From Mesotaenium endlicherianum (Eukaryota; Streptophyta; Zygnematophyceae; Zygnematales; Mesotaeniaceae): a stretch of 61,380 nt of DNA. Below, one piece after another: positions 36,506 to 48,173 of this stretch (position 1 is its first letter; every line of letters begins with the position of its first letter). A model generated the notes under the pieces. It was not told where the DNA came from, searched no databases, and worked only from the letters and a program-made list of their open reading frames with translations. The position numbers were made by a program, and so were the translations under genes. The stretch spans positions 258,470 to 319,849 of the forward strand of contig WELA01008917.1 of the NCBI GenBank assembly GCA_009602735.1, given 5' to 3'.

Positions 36506-37100
36506 TAAGGGGGGCTCTCAGAGCTCAGTTGAAGAGTGGAGAATGCACACAGGGGGGGGAGGAGGCATGCAGCCACACCCACACGCACCTGCTCTTCGCC
36601 CGTGCGCTGCCCCTCCAGCACCCTCTGCAGCCCCAGGAGACCGGCACGCCCCCCCCCGCACAACAGCCATTCAGCCACCAATGGAAGCAGCAGCAGCAGC
36701 AGCAGCAGCGGGTAGCAAGCCCCATTACCCGTCTCCTTCCCCAGCAATACACGAGGAGGAGGAGGAGGCAAATATGGAGAAGGGGAAGACAGAAACCAAA
36801 CGTGAGGACGGGACCAGAGAGGAAACTCTGGCTGCTACGCTGGCGACGGCGGCCATGCCCCAGCCGAGCGCAGATTGTTCCCTCTTGTGCATCTTTCTGC
36901 GGAATGCCCCAGTACTCCTCCCTCTCGAGCTCTGAGCGCATCCCCCTTGCAGCCCCCTCATGCACTGCCTTCGCCAGATGGCTCCTCCCGATGCCTCCCT
37001 CCCCGCCTCCTCCCTCCCCTCCCTCTCCCTCTTCCTCTTCCCTCTTCCTCCCTCCCTCCCACCCTCCCCCTCCCCTTGCAGGCGTCCAGCTGTTTTAGCT
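36420..37100. repeat. Low-complexity block with GA, GCA and CTC runs
   Basis: It includes a GA run at 36443-36460, CAG repeats at 36685-36712, GAG repeats at 36754-36768 and CTC/CCT runs at 36990-37080. No coding feature is supported here. Confidence 0.7.
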
Positions 37101-37437
37101 ACGGCAAGCCCTCTGACTGCGCCAAGAATCCTTTGACGATGAGACGTGCTTGATAAGCCTCGGGACAAGCAGCTTGCACAATTGCAACACACGCATGTGC
37201 TCCTCCAGAACGATTGTCTCACAGAGACAGTATACACCAAAATGGGCCGCTCCCCCTCCCCCCTCCTTGATCCCAGGATGCCCTTCCCTCGGAGGTTCCC
37301 GAGATCATACACTCGGCAGCAAAAACCCAGTGAAAGCGTGATTGCCACCCCTAGTGCTAAAGCCCGCCAGAGTCAAACATGGAAGAGGCAAATCCTCGAC
37401 ATGAGGGGCGCGCCATGACTTGCTCTCAAAACCCTCA

Positions 37438-37482
37438 TCCTCACTCTCACTCTCACCCTCACCCTCACCCTCACCCCACCCT
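37438..37482. repeat. CTCACC/CACCCT hexanucleotide repeat
   Basis: A short run of CTCACT and CACCCT units. The unit is not the plant CCCTAAA telomere repeat. Confidence 0.8.
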
Positions 37483-37578
37483 GGTGCTCACGCCTGCACC
37501 CGAAACCCACACGAAGGTCGAGCACCGTTGCAGCCAGCCCATGGGAAGGGGAGTCTGGAGAGCTGATCATTGGCTTAC

Positions 37579-38620
37579 GAAGAGGCCAAAGCCTTCGTCC
37601 AGCTGGCAGTCTTTGAGGCGCGTCAAGCGGCCAGCATGCCCACCACTGCATATACAGCTGCCGTCCTATGGAGAGCAACGTGGCAAGAGGAGAGGGGCTG
37701 GATGAATGCCAGCCGCCAGCCGCCAGACGCCGGCAGAGTAGTTTTGGATGAGCTTGTGCTGGGATGTGTGCATGCGAGCGTTGCTTACATAGATGATGCT
37801 GTGGAGGAACTGGTCGTCGCGAGCTGTCTCGCGGCCGGCGGCAGAAGGGGCGGGGGTGGGGACCACGCCCATGCGTTGGAGCGTTATGTACACCTGCTCC
37901 CTTCGGCCGCCACATGTACGTCACACATGGCGCAGAGAGAGAGGACCAGCGCACGCGCGTCACCACCTGACTCATTCATGGCTGCCGCGTCAGAGACTAG
38001 GGCAGTTACGAAACGACAAAGATGGGGATCAAACTCTGAACTGAGAGTCAGCCCTTCTGCGGTTTCTTATTTTTTTTGGGACCAGAGAAGGCCGGGCCAG
38101 TTTGTGGCCCACGTCAGGCCCTCACCAAGAAGCGTGAGCTGCACCAAGCAGAGTCAGATCAGGCAGATTGACGACGCAAAGGCACAGAGTGAGCTCAGAA
38201 GGTCTAAGTGGAGGCTGCTGTCTATAACGCCGCCGCAACCGCCACGCTAGTGAGACATCTGAACATGCCACAGGACTCTACCAGGAGTTGTCGCTCTAGC
38301 GCGCACCTGGAGCTGCAAGCGCGCATGCATGCGCGCGCGCACGCGCGCGCGCGTGTGTGTGTATGTGTGCACGTATGTGTGTGTGTGTGTGTGCGCGTGC
38401 GTGTGTACCGTGTCCAGCCACTGGCTGCGGTAGTGCTCCTCCGACGACGTCAAACGAAACCCGGCCGCGTTCACACTGAACTCGTTGTCGGAGCTGCTGG
38501 CCCCGTACTGCCGCCACCACCAGCACGGGCAACACCTCCCCCTCCTCGCCCCTCAGACAGGTAGCTGCAGTGTCTACCTCAGCTTCAGCGTGCACGAGGC
38601 TCGCGGGCGCCAGCTGAAAG
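37579..38620 (-). CDS. Exons of an unidentified host gene (partial)
   Basis: On the minus strand, four consecutive segments have AG/GT borders and join in phase 0 without stops: 38620-38578 (FQLAPASLVHAEAE), 38507-38409 (99 nt, containing NEFSVNAAGFRLTSSEEHYR), 37893-37789 (105 nt, VYITLQRMGVVP..DDQFLHSIIY) and 37665-37579 (87 nt, DGSCICSGGH..CQLDEGFGLF). The three inner exons being multiples of three with matching phase is the main support. The intron at 38408-37894 contains the GT/GC repeat. I do not recognise the protein, and neither end was found. Confidence 0.5.
38320..38406. repeat. GC/GT dinucleotide microsatellite
   Basis: Alternating GCGC and GTGT runs directly beside the candidate splice donor at 38403-38408. 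Confidence 0.85.
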
Positions 38621-39232
38621 CTGCAGGCAGCACATAGTCAGCCAGGCACGCTGTGTGCATGGCGTCGGCCAGACTGTGCTGTCTGTGTCTCTTTGCCCAT
38701 TAATGTCTGCGTGTTCTTTGCTCCTCCCTAAACCCCAGCCCTGACACCTGGCTCTACCTCCACGGAGATGCCAGTAGGAGGATATCACTTGGCTGGGAAC
38801 TGCCAGAGGACAGAGCCCATCTCCAGGCACGGAGACCCAGTCAGATAGGGCAGATAGGAGGGTTGCTTGAGAAATAGCCAGAGGCTTGCTAGCATCTCCC
38901 TCGCAGAGAGGGCATGTGCCCTTAGCTCATGTCATGCAACATCCTTCTGGGATGCCGGTATATGTACCTGTCAGTTTGAGGGCTGCCCAGGAGAAGGCTG
39001 CCTCCATTCAATTTCACACTGTGCAGGAGGAAACAACCCAGTTACTACGTTCTCCGCGGAGTCCCTACGCGGATCCCTCAGGCTTCAGGAGACCCCAAGA
39101 GAAGAGGAGGTCTGGCTCCCTTGAGTATAGGGCCCCAGGGACATCTCCCTCCTAATGGCAGTAGACTGAGGGCGGAAGGGACAGCACGCTAGTAACTAGT
39201 GTTAGTTAGTGTTGTCGAGGCGACAACATGTT

Positions 39233-39245
39233 AAGTTGGAGGGAT
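39233..39245 (+). promoter_or_regulatory. Candidate polypurine tract before an A-family LTR
   Basis: The tract aagttggagggat ends exactly where the LTR begins, as expected for the plus-strand primer of a gypsy element. Upstream DNA at about 38860-39230 should therefore be the internal 3' end of an A-family element; it has an open stretch (PLAHVMQHPSGMPVYVPV) but no recognisable domain. Confidence 0.55.
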
Positions 39246-39951
39246 TGTAATGAATCAGTATATTTGTTGATATAATATTCATTAATATAATAGTTAAATA
39301 AGTTCAGTCTGCTAAATTTTAGTTAATATTGAGTCTACTGGATACTATAAAATAATCAATTTCATGACTCAGCCGGGGGCAGCAGGCTGAAGTCAACTTA
39401 GGTCAGCTTGCTGACACATTCTTTGACAGCCAACTGACTTTCGTACTCGGTAGCAACGAATTGCCTAGATATGCATCCAATTGTGGTGTGCTAGATGAAT
39501 GGCCAAATGACATCCTTAGGATAGATGGCGATTCGGGATGATGGGAGATGGTGGTGGATTTGGTTAACTGAGGTCCTACCAACGTGGTTAACTCCCGGGT
39601 AGGCGGTGCCATCGCACTGAGTAAACTCATTCCATGTACATATGCTAGGTATTGCTCTCAAGTTCGGCATTTGAAAACGATGCCAACTCTCTTGTACTGC
39701 TTACTGAGAGAGATCTGAATTCAAGGCAAGAAGCCATTAATACGCACTGTCTCCTAGCCTTGCTTATGTGTGAGTTTACCGATTGCATTATTGATGCTAG
39801 TTTACTACCATTTGACTTACGAGTATTGTCCACTGCTAGTGTGTTATCTTTTGCTGTTTAATCAACAACAAAAAATACCATAAAGATTACTTGCTGATAT
39901 AAAGATCTTCACTAATTGTTAATTGCCTTTTTAGTAAGTCGATTCATTTCA
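39246..39951 (+). mobile_element. A-family LTR (probable 3' LTR)
   Basis: It begins TGTAATGAATCAG and ends GATTCATTTCA, 706 bp. Its five flanking bases (GGGAT left, GCCAA right) do not match, so it is not a clean solo LTR. With the purine tract upstream it is better read as the 3' LTR of an A-family element, possibly A itself after rearrangement. Confidence 0.75.
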
Positions 39952-40719
39952 GCCAAAGTACAACTTATCAATTACAAATGTTAATTCCATTAATTGCAAA
40001 AGAAAAACTTAAGTACTCAATGATTAATTAGATTTATTTGACTTTCATTGTTGTGGACAATGACTGTCATTATTTTGAGTTGACAATAGTCATTTACTTA
40101 AAAGAAAACTCACGAGGGAAACGTAAAAGTGCCGCCGGCCGGAAGCGAACCCGCGACCTCGGGGCCGGGCCAGCGTGATTCTATGAGAGTCGTGAATCAG
40201 ACAAAAAAACAAAGAAAATCTACGTTCACTTTGCACCCGTAGAGATACAAACCCTCGTCTTTCGTTTGATTTGTTCACACTTGACCAATTGGCCAAACGA
40301 TTATTTTCACTTATTTATAACTATGGATTCATGTCCGTTGAATCTGTATGAGACCGAGCAAGCAGGCGCTACTTTTTGAAACTGTCGAAAAGTGTCCTAT
40401 TTGCGAATGAGCCCGTTTAGCGTCAAACAATTTTTCGAAAACCGTCGCGCAACCTTTAAATTGGTGAAACGCCTATTTGGAGCATTCGGCCGAAACGATT
40501 ACGACCGCTTTGTCCATTTTTGTTGAACAAGAACCTAGTGCCCTAGCACGTGACTCGAAACATTCCAATGCCTCTTGTTGTGCAAGTATTTATACCTGCA
40601 AGAGTCATTGTGAGTGCAACTCTCACAGCACGCATTCTACAACTTCCAATTTACTTTTCAATATTCTCAAGTAACAGAGATTTGTAGGTATTTTCTTCCT
40701 ATTCAATAGTGAGTTTCTC
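39952..40719. other. Intergenic stretch, no gene recognised
   Basis: No coding frame is supported. The minus strand around 40125-40160 contains a box-B-like GGTTCG(C)TTCC in a GC-rich context, but no matching A box or cloverleaf could be built. Confidence 0.4.
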
Positions 40720-43678
40720 TTGAACAGCTCCTTGAGGTTCACTTCCTGCTCCCCTACTCCCCTGCTTGCTGCTCCTCTTGCTCCTGCTCCTGATCCTGCT
40801 CCTCCTCCTCCTTCTGCTGCTACTGCTGCTTCTCCTTGCTGTTGCTGTTGCTCCAGCTCCGGCTCAAGTTCCATCTCTATCTCTGGAATTGGTTCCAATT
40901 TCGATTCGAGTTCCAGGCATGGCTTTGGCTCCATGTTGAGTTTTGCTCCAACTCCGGCTCCCGCACCGGCTCCAGGCCTCGCAGTCGAGGGTGGTGTTGC
41001 TGGTGGCGAGGCGGAGGTGGTCACCTTTTGGGCCAAGAGGAGGACAAGCCTAGTTATGAAATACGTATTTATATATACGTATACGAATACGTATTGCGAA
41101 ATTACGTGTAAAAAATGAAATTACGTGTGTAATACATTTTTCCAAGATTCTCAAAAAAATTGGCAAGGCTTATAATTTTCAAATTGCTTAAAAATTTCGA
41201 GTGCGATTGGTTGCAAATGGTAGAGAACTCAATTTGCTATGATATGAAGGTGGTGAAAGTAAAAAATTCATTGTTATATTTTCAAACCGCCAAAGGTTCA
41301 TTTTTACCTTGTCGAGACATGTATTTTGCGTATTTTGAAAACACGGCGAAGTACGTGGTGATTTATGTCACTCACGGACCAATACGCGCAATTTTCATAA
41401 CTAGCAGGACAAGGAGGAGGAGAATTTTGGTATGCCTGTATATGTATAGACAAAAATTGATACTGGAATATAACAAAACAGATGTGAACATAAAATTGAG
41501 GTCATTAAAGGATGTATGTGAAGACTTTGGACCCAGCTCTGTGATAAGAATGAGATCCAACGGGACCAAGATACATGCTGATCTTCACTCTCCTACCGCA
41601 GGACCTTGTTGTACACCCCTTTGCGGCTTCTTCACACGTATCGTGGTACGGTGCCTAATTGCCTGCCAGGTGGCAAGCCCGAGCACTGAATGGGCCAACG
41701 AGGTGGCGCCCGTGACAGCTGCAGACAAAGCAGCAGCAACCACACCCTAGCTGAGACACATCACCATTGATGACTTCAAGCAAGCCATCACTCAGGTCAG
41801 GGCCGGTTGCCTCCTCCTTCTTCCCTTCCTCCACCTCTCCACGTCCTCCACCGACGTTGCTACACCGGTTGATGTCTTTCTTGATGTTGTTGTTGTGGTT
41901 GTTGCTGCTGTCCTTGTGGTTCGTTACTGTTGTTGCAAAATGTTGTGGCCATCTTTTGCTGTTGGTGGTGGTATCACTGCTGTCGTTATAATTGCTATAG
42001 CAGTCATGGGGAGACTGCGTGCACATTTAGACCAAATGGCATGCATGACCAGTGCGCGTCGGATGGCAACCACATCTTTAGCCTTGGCTCTTGGAGCTCG
42101 AGGCCTTGATTTTAATTGCAAACTAAGATAGCCAGACTTAAGAGGCACCTTGTACCGAGACCTGATTTTTTGCACTTGTGTTTTTCCATCCCCATCCGTC
42201 CCGCTCGACCGATGGCGTACGGAGGCGGCAGGTGGGAGCGAGCGTAGCGCAAGACGACCAGAGCGTAGTGGAGTTGCAGCGCTGGAACAGACAGTACGGG
42301 GAAGGCGGCTCGCGCAAGCGCCGCACTTTTGGTTTCCTGCACCAACGGCTCCGACGCTCTGAGATTCGGCAGGGGTACCCGTGCCCCGTGCACTGTTGCA
42401 CCCTGCAAGCGTGCGCTGCTCGCTCGAAGGTTTTGGCCTCCTACCGCCTACAATGCCTACATACATGGATGAAGGCCAACAAAGGTCTTCGTTCAGGCGG
42501 GAGCTCAAGAGCTGCTGCGCGAGCTTGCCTCTCGGCTATGTTTTTGAAATAATTTGCGGAGATGTAGATGCAGATGCACGTGGAGATGCACAAAGTGCGT
42601 GTTGTTGGAAGCTTGTGTTTCTTTCAGTGAAGGGACTCCGTACATTGACCAATGTACTAAAACATTAAGTGGGGGCCATGTAACAACATCTCTTGATCCA
42701 AAACGTGTTGGATGTGACTAGATACGGATATGCACGCTCCATGTTGTGTAGCGGTTAAGAAGAAGAAGGTGATAATTTAATTATGTCCTTAAAATAGAAT
42801 AATATTTAGGACGGATGCGCCAAGCCACTAGGGCGTGAACAAAATTGAGTTATATGCTCGAGCAGTAGTACAAGGCTGATAGCACACAAAGGCACCTAAT
42901 GTATAGGGAGTTCGTACACCACACTAGTGTTTCGGATCCAAAGTTAAGGAGGCAGTTTACTCACGATTTAAATGTCAACATTACCCTTGCGCAGACATGG
43001 ACAATTGAGGATTATGTATAGGCATTGTACGAGAAATGTATACAAGGTAGATGTTGGTCATAAAAACAGTGATGTTTGTATATCTTGCAACCACATTGCA
43101 AGCTTATCCAACAATATTACACCTGATGCATTATACATATGTTGATCAAGTGGAGCTATAATAAAGCATCAGAGTGCAGGAAAGAGAAGAGGTAGTGTAG
43201 GTGAAGAGATGACTTGAAAATCATTTGACCTCTTGGAAGAGCTAACAATGGCAAAGCTACAGGGGGTCCAATGCGGCTTTGCAACACCTCAATGCAACTT
43301 TATCCTTTGCATGTTCTTTTGTGCTTTATGATGGCGGTGCTTATGATTAAAGATATTGGCGAGTACGTACATTGAGAAAGTGCACACGTGTTCCTTAGAT
43401 TGTGTACTGTTATCCAAGTAGAGTGCTATATAACTGTGTTATCTTGTGGCAATTTTAGAATTGATGAACGTTGCACAACAAGCAAACAAAAAAGTCCCAG
43501 CTTTGTGCCAACTTTAAAAGTCCACCAACCCACCCGCTTCACGTGGTCCCGCAGGCACACCACGATGGCAACTTTAAGTGCACCAAAAGCGCGTGTGTTA
43601 GTCTCCAAGTAATGAACAATGAGTGGTTGCTACTTTGTTATTTGTCTTGCTAGAGATGACATTTATGAGTCATTGTCT
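40720..43678 (+). pseudogene. Degenerate copy of the AAA ATPase gene 3' half
   Basis: The block aligns in direct orientation with 1271-4476, starting at the last bases of exon 3 (ctccttgag) and running through intron 3, exon 4, intron 4, exon 5 and about 1.3 kb of 3' flank. The exon 4 copy, 41670-41795, keeps its 126-nt length and splice borders but has TAG at its 27th codon. The exon 5 copy, 42232 onward, is open and well conserved (LQRWNRQYGEGGSRKRRTFG), but the TGA is replaced by CGG, so the frame runs on to 42552. Exons 1-3 are absent. It cannot encode an ATPase. A MITE sits in its intron 3. Confidence 0.88.
41049..41405. mobile_element. hAT-like MITE, copy 1
   Basis: The 357-bp AT-rich element has ends CCTAGTTATG and CATAACTAGC (9 of 10 bp inverted match). 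It is flanked by the perfect 8-bp duplication AGGACAAG at 41041-41048 and 41406-41413. The parental AAA locus near 1700 lacks it, so the empty site is preserved in the window. An 8-bp duplication is characteristic of hAT transposases acting in trans. Confidence 0.85.
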
Positions 43679-43751
43679 AAGTTACTGTATGTATGGTATG
43701 GCAAAGGCTGTTGTTTGAGCTACTCATTTGCATAGGATTATACCCGATCAC

Positions 43752-44076
43752 CTTAGTTATGGAATACGTAAAATGAACACGTATTGCAAAAATACGTGTA
43801 GAAAACGGAAATACGTGTGTATTACGTTTTTCCAAGATTCTCGGAAAAAGTAAATTGCTGAGAATTTTGAGCGTGATTGGTCGCAAATGGTAGAGGACTC
43901 AATTTACTATAATATGAAGGTGGCGAAAGTAGAAAAATTCATTAATTCATTTTCAAACCGCCAAAGATTCATTTTTACCTCGTCAGGACGCGTACTTTGA
44001 GTATTTTGAAAATACCTTGAAATATGTGGTGTAATACGTCGCTCACGGACCAATACGCAAGTATCCCATAACTAGG
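43752..44076. mobile_element. hAT-like MITE, copy 2
   Basis: The 325-bp relative of the element at 41049 has ends CTTAGTTATG and CATAACTAGG. The flanking octamers CCGATCAC and CCGGTTAC agree at 6 of 8 positions, a decayed duplication. The inner part shares the aatacgt clusters and the gctcacggaccaatacgc stretch with copy 1. Confidence 0.75.
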
Positions 44077-44780
44077 CCGGTTACTCGGGGCCGATAGTAT
44101 TTGTTCCATAATAAGCCACCTATTCTTTCGAATGGGGACTATGTTATGATGACTTTATACTTATGACTGTTACTTTGTCAAATTTTTGCGGCAAGAGTGT
44201 TGAACAGTAGGGTATTGCTTACTATGCCATTCTAGGCATTGCTCTAATTCGAGAAAATAACCAATCTTTTAAGGCGGGACTTCTCTATGACCTTTTTGTT
44301 GGCTATATGTTGTACTCTTTTGTTGACTTCTTTTGCCCCCTTCTCCATTGTCCATGTTCAGCGCTATCTTTGTGAGATGCACGTTTTGTGTGTGTTTTTG
44401 AGATAGGGAGTTGTCCAGGGCAACATATAAGAGTGTGTTTCAACTTGTTCGTTCACGGTTCATATGGTTCGAGCTTTTGAAGACGACAGCTGGTTAAGTT
44501 GGAGAGTGGGAGAGGAGATGCATATAGGGAGTCTTCAGTAAGCCTTGCTTACATGTTTTGCTTAGCAACAAGCTTATGCACTATTGAATACACTCTTGCA
44601 TAATAGAAATGTATTGCAACGATATATGAGGAGCATCAGTAAAATTACGAGTCAAGTGTGTGTTATGGTACACCCTTATGAAGCAAGTACATGCACTAAT
44701 TGAATGAGTACATTGCTCCATGTTATGTTTGCATGGGTAGCAATGATATTAGGAGAATGAATGAACTAATTGAGGTGACT
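44077..44780. other. AT-rich gap without recognised features
   Basis: No frame or repeat with a recognisable relationship was found. Confidence 0.4.
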
Positions 44781-45467
44781 TGAGAGGGGCAGAGTGCTCT
44801 AATGGAAGCGTATTAATTCATGAGGAACCACACTAGTTGTGATCACATTGGCATATCAATATGAAAGCTTTATGAAATTATTGAAAACTCATGATAGCAA
44901 AAAATATACTTACAAATGAAATAAGATGAAAGGCCTTGTTATCACATTACCGCAGAAATTTACAAAAGTGGAAAATGATAACAAAGAAATTTGCTTATTT
45001 CTAGTTTTCTACGACAACCTCTTGTCTTTGTGAGGGCCGCTTAGCTGTGAAATGTGACGTGTCTGGATCTTCTAACTTAGACGCGTTAAACTAAATTGAA
45101 ACTTTGAGATAATTCAACGTGGTCGCTACTTCAGCCGAACTCTCGTGAAAGGTTCAAATTTAGACTAACGACCCAAATCGTTTGCTGCTGTTTGTTGATC
45201 CAATAATCACGCTTACCTTGAATTAACGACAGCGGTTAAACGACCTAAACACTAATTAAAGCTTTTGAAGGCATAACAATACTTATCCAAATTCAACAAG
45301 TTTCATATCAATATGACCTTGAAAGTGCATTTTAGAATCCTGTCTTTACATAACAAGTTCAGTTCTTGAACCCAGTGTTACTTGGAACTTAGTATGCTCC
45401 AAAAAAACTAAATTTATACTTTATTTTGGGTTGAATTACCAAATGTTACTAACCTTGCATGTACATG
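44781..45467 (-). mobile_element. Diverged solo LTR of the element B family
   Basis: It begins TGAGAGGGGCAGAGTGC, the reverse complement of the B LTR end, and follows the B LTR (cactagttg, aaggccttgttatcac, gcttatttctag) with heavy divergence. The far edge near 45467 is approximate. No target duplication could be confirmed. It is much older than the B pair at 20248 and 32240. Confidence 0.65.
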
Positions 45468-45850
45468 TAAGTACAATCAAAATTGTTGGCCTTCTTTTTT
45501 TTGAATGTGGCTGGTTCTAAGCACATGTTTACACTTGTTGTTAGTCCACGTGAATCTTAGTGTACAAGTTGTGGACCTCCTTCTATATTATTTTGGGTTT
45601 CGCTCCACTTTTTTATTTTTCCACCTCCTTTTTATTTTGAAAGTAAAGAATTTGAGTTGGGATTTTGTAAAGTGAGATCTTGACACATTGGTTAATTCCT
45701 GGAAAGGCGGAGCCGTCTTTAGTTAATAAGTTATTAACAGGCCGATTAGTATGATTGTCGTGCGGTAGGAGGTCGGGTGCGTGCTGCAATGAAGTCTATA
45801 ATACATGTGGCTTTATAGCCAGAAGACAGTCAAGCGTCAAATGTTTTAAT

Positions 45851-45866
45851 TCCCCCCCCACCTCTC
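45851..45866 (-). promoter_or_regulatory. Element D polypurine tract
   Basis: On the minus strand GAGAGGTGGGGGGGGA follows the end of the PHD coding sequence, at the place expected for the plus-strand primer. The 3' LTR should start just beyond, but no matching 5' LTR was recognised. Confidence 0.55.
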
Positions 45867-45897
45867 AGCCACCAGCTGATGGGCTGTGATCGCTGTC

Positions 45898-47490
45898 TAA
45901 AGCTAAAGTAGTGCAGTCGCTACAGAACCAGTCTCAAGCTGGCACGCGGACCAGCGGCAGGTCAAGGCAGCCGATGTGGAAGCCGAGGTTGCAGTTGTCA
46001 CAAAGCAGCATCCTGGCCTCCTGGCCGAGGCTGTGACAAATCTGGCACGCCCAGTCCTTGGGCGGCCTTGCGTCGCGGGCACGAACCTGTATGTCAAGGT
46101 CAGGAAGGTGGCATGGTCCACAATTCTTCGTGTGGTCCTTGTGAAGACGGCCATCTGCGCCTTCCAGCTCCAGAACTCTTGACGCCAAGACACGTCTGAC
46201 GCGCAAGATGACGGGCGAGCTGCTGGTGTCGAGGGTGTTCTTCGTTTGGCGTCGCAGGTACACGAAGTCACCTACGGAGAACTGCAACACTCGCGAGCAA
46301 TAGGCTCCTCCACAAGTCATGGCATACCTCAATGTTTCGCGGTGCTGAGCAATGCTGAGGTTGTCCTTGGCCATGGGCATTAGGCGCCGAAAGAGCTGTG
46401 CACGCTGCCCAATAAGAGCGCTCCACGTCTCGGGACTGTCCAAGTCCAAAACGTTCTCGACCACGGTCCTGGCTGCTGCGGGCAGGACTGGCTGTCGGCC
46501 GTAGAGAAGGAAGTAGGGAGAATGCAAGACCAAGGAGGCCTGCTTATTGAACCTGTACCCCATAGCCAACCATGGGGGGGCGTCGTCCCAGTGGGTGCTG
46601 TCGTGGGCCAGGCAGTACTTCCGCAGCCCAAGCTTGACGGTTTGCACCATGCGCTCTGCGAGGCCGTCAGCCTGGGGACGGTCGCGGGAGGTGGTGCGGT
46701 GGTCGATCATCGAACGCTCTAGCAGCTTCTGAAAGCTGCCCTGGAACTCCTTGCCTTGGTCAGTGAGCACCTCAGCGCAGCCGCCAAAGCGGCTAAGGAC
46801 CTGATCGAGGAAAGCCTGAGCAATCCCCTCACTGGCCTTGCTGGGCAACGGCAAAAGCTCGATCCACTTGGACATGTGCTCAATCATCACCAAAACGTAG
46901 AGGTTGCCTTGGCGAGAGCTGGGCAGCTCCCCAGCCAAGTCGAGCGACCACCTGTAGAACAGCCCCCGAATAGGGAGAGGGCTGAGAGCGACGGTGCGAG
47001 CTGTGAAGCTCGAGCGCACCCGGTCGCAAAGTGTGCAGCTGCTGACGACGTCGGCAACGATCTTAGTCATGCCGTGCCACCAGTACTCACCTTGGAGGAG
47101 GCTGAGAGTGCGCTTAACACCGAAGTGTCCAAGCGTCTCGTGCACACGCCGCACAAGCTGGCTGCGTATAGCGGGCTCAGGGACCACCAGGACAGAGCCG
47201 TCCGCCATCACTCGCCGCATGCGCCCCTCCATGAAGACGAAGTCCCGGCTGCGCTTGAGGACATGGTCACGCACGCGCGCCCTAATGCCTGGGACCAACT
47301 CCTTGGTTGTGCCGTACTGCAGCACCGGGGCATCGTCCCACACGTCCTCGGGCCCGCGCTGCCAGCTATCCTGCTCCTCAGCTGCTGCCAAGGCCAGTCG
47401 TCGAGTGGTGACAGTCACCATGTCTAGGCTAGTGAGCCCTGCGGGCCGCACGTCGCCGTCAACGGTGAAGGCCAAGAATGCCGCCGCGTG
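45898..47490 (-). pseudogene. Element D integrase with C-terminal PHD finger
   Basis: From 47475 downward: the zinc-binding HHCC module (HETLGHFGVKRT..CTLC), the DDE core (SLDLAGELP, LTDQGKEFQG, RPQADGLAERM), the GDFVYLRR stretch of the C-terminal fold, then KNCGPCHLPDL and a PHD finger with the order C-x2-C, C-x2-C, H-x2-C (CQIC, CDNC, HIGC). TGA at 45934-45936 interrupts it after RVPA; the next codons read DWFCSDC and supply the last Cys pair, so the C4-H-C3 finger was complete before the nonsense mutation. PHD fingers commonly read histone H3 tails. Here it takes the place that the chromodomain has in elements B and C, suggesting a targeting role. Confidence 0.85.
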
Positions 47491-47493
47491 CTA

Positions 47494-48173
47494 GGCCACT
47501 GGCTCATCCTCATCGTGGCGGGCTACCGTGAGGTCTCGCGAAGAGGGCAGAGGGTTGCGGCTGAGGCCGTCAGCGCCCAGGTTCGTTGACCCGGGACGAA
47601 GGTGCACGTCAAAGGTGTACTCCTGCAAGATGAGCGCCCACCGTGCGTACTTGCCTGTCAGGCGCTCCGACGTCATGAGGCACTTGAGTGGCTGATGGTG
47701 GGTGACCAAGCGGAAGTGGGTGCCGTAGAGAAAGTGCCTGAAATGCACAATCGCCCACACCGCTGCCAAGCACTCCCCCTCATAGGAGCCGTAGTTGCCC
47801 TCGGCACGGTTGTTGCTGCGGCTGGCGTACGCCACCACATGCTCGAAGCCGTCATGCTCCTGCACCAGCACTGCTCCAAGCCCTGCCTGCGACCAGTCGG
47901 TGTGGAGGATGAAGGGCCTCTGATAGTCGGGCCGCCGTAGTACTGGGGCGCTCACCAACAGCTCCTTGAGCTTGTCAAACGCCGCCTGCTACTCTGGTCC
48001 CCATACGTAGGCAACGCCCTTGCGTAGCAAGTCGTTGAGCGGTTTGGCCAGCTCGTTGAACCCAGGCACAAAGCGGCGATAGTAGTTGGCGATGCCAAGG
48101 AAGGCCCTCAACTGCGAGAAGTTGGTCGGCGGCGGGATGCCTGTGATGGTCGAGATCTTGGCCAGTTGAGGAG
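47494..48173 (-). pseudogene. Element D reverse transcriptase connection and RNase H
   Basis: Minus-strand sequence from the inserted LTR downward reads LRAFLGIANYYRRFVPGF, then TAG at 47989-47991, then the RNase H domain (ILHTDWSQAGLGAVLVQ, RAEGNYGSYEGECLAAVWAI, LVTHHQPLKCLM) and a tail ending at TAG 47491-47493. The integrase continues in the same frame after that stop. The second aspartate position reads THHQ where TDHQ is usual, so catalysis is probably compromised. Confidence 0.82.

Noticed and set aside
36361-37098. Plus-strand ORF of 245 codons as a protein
   Set aside because: After the tail of the 35061 ORF it consists of GA, CAG and CTC repeat translations.
37438-37482. CACCCT-type repeat as interstitial telomere
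   Set aside because: The unit is not CCCTAAA or any plant or algal telomere unit I know, and the run is short; treated as a microsatellite.
40120-40200. tRNA or tRNA-derived SINE on the minus strand
   Set aside because: A box-B-like GGTTCG stretch is present, but no A box, anticodon arm or acceptor pairing could be drawn.
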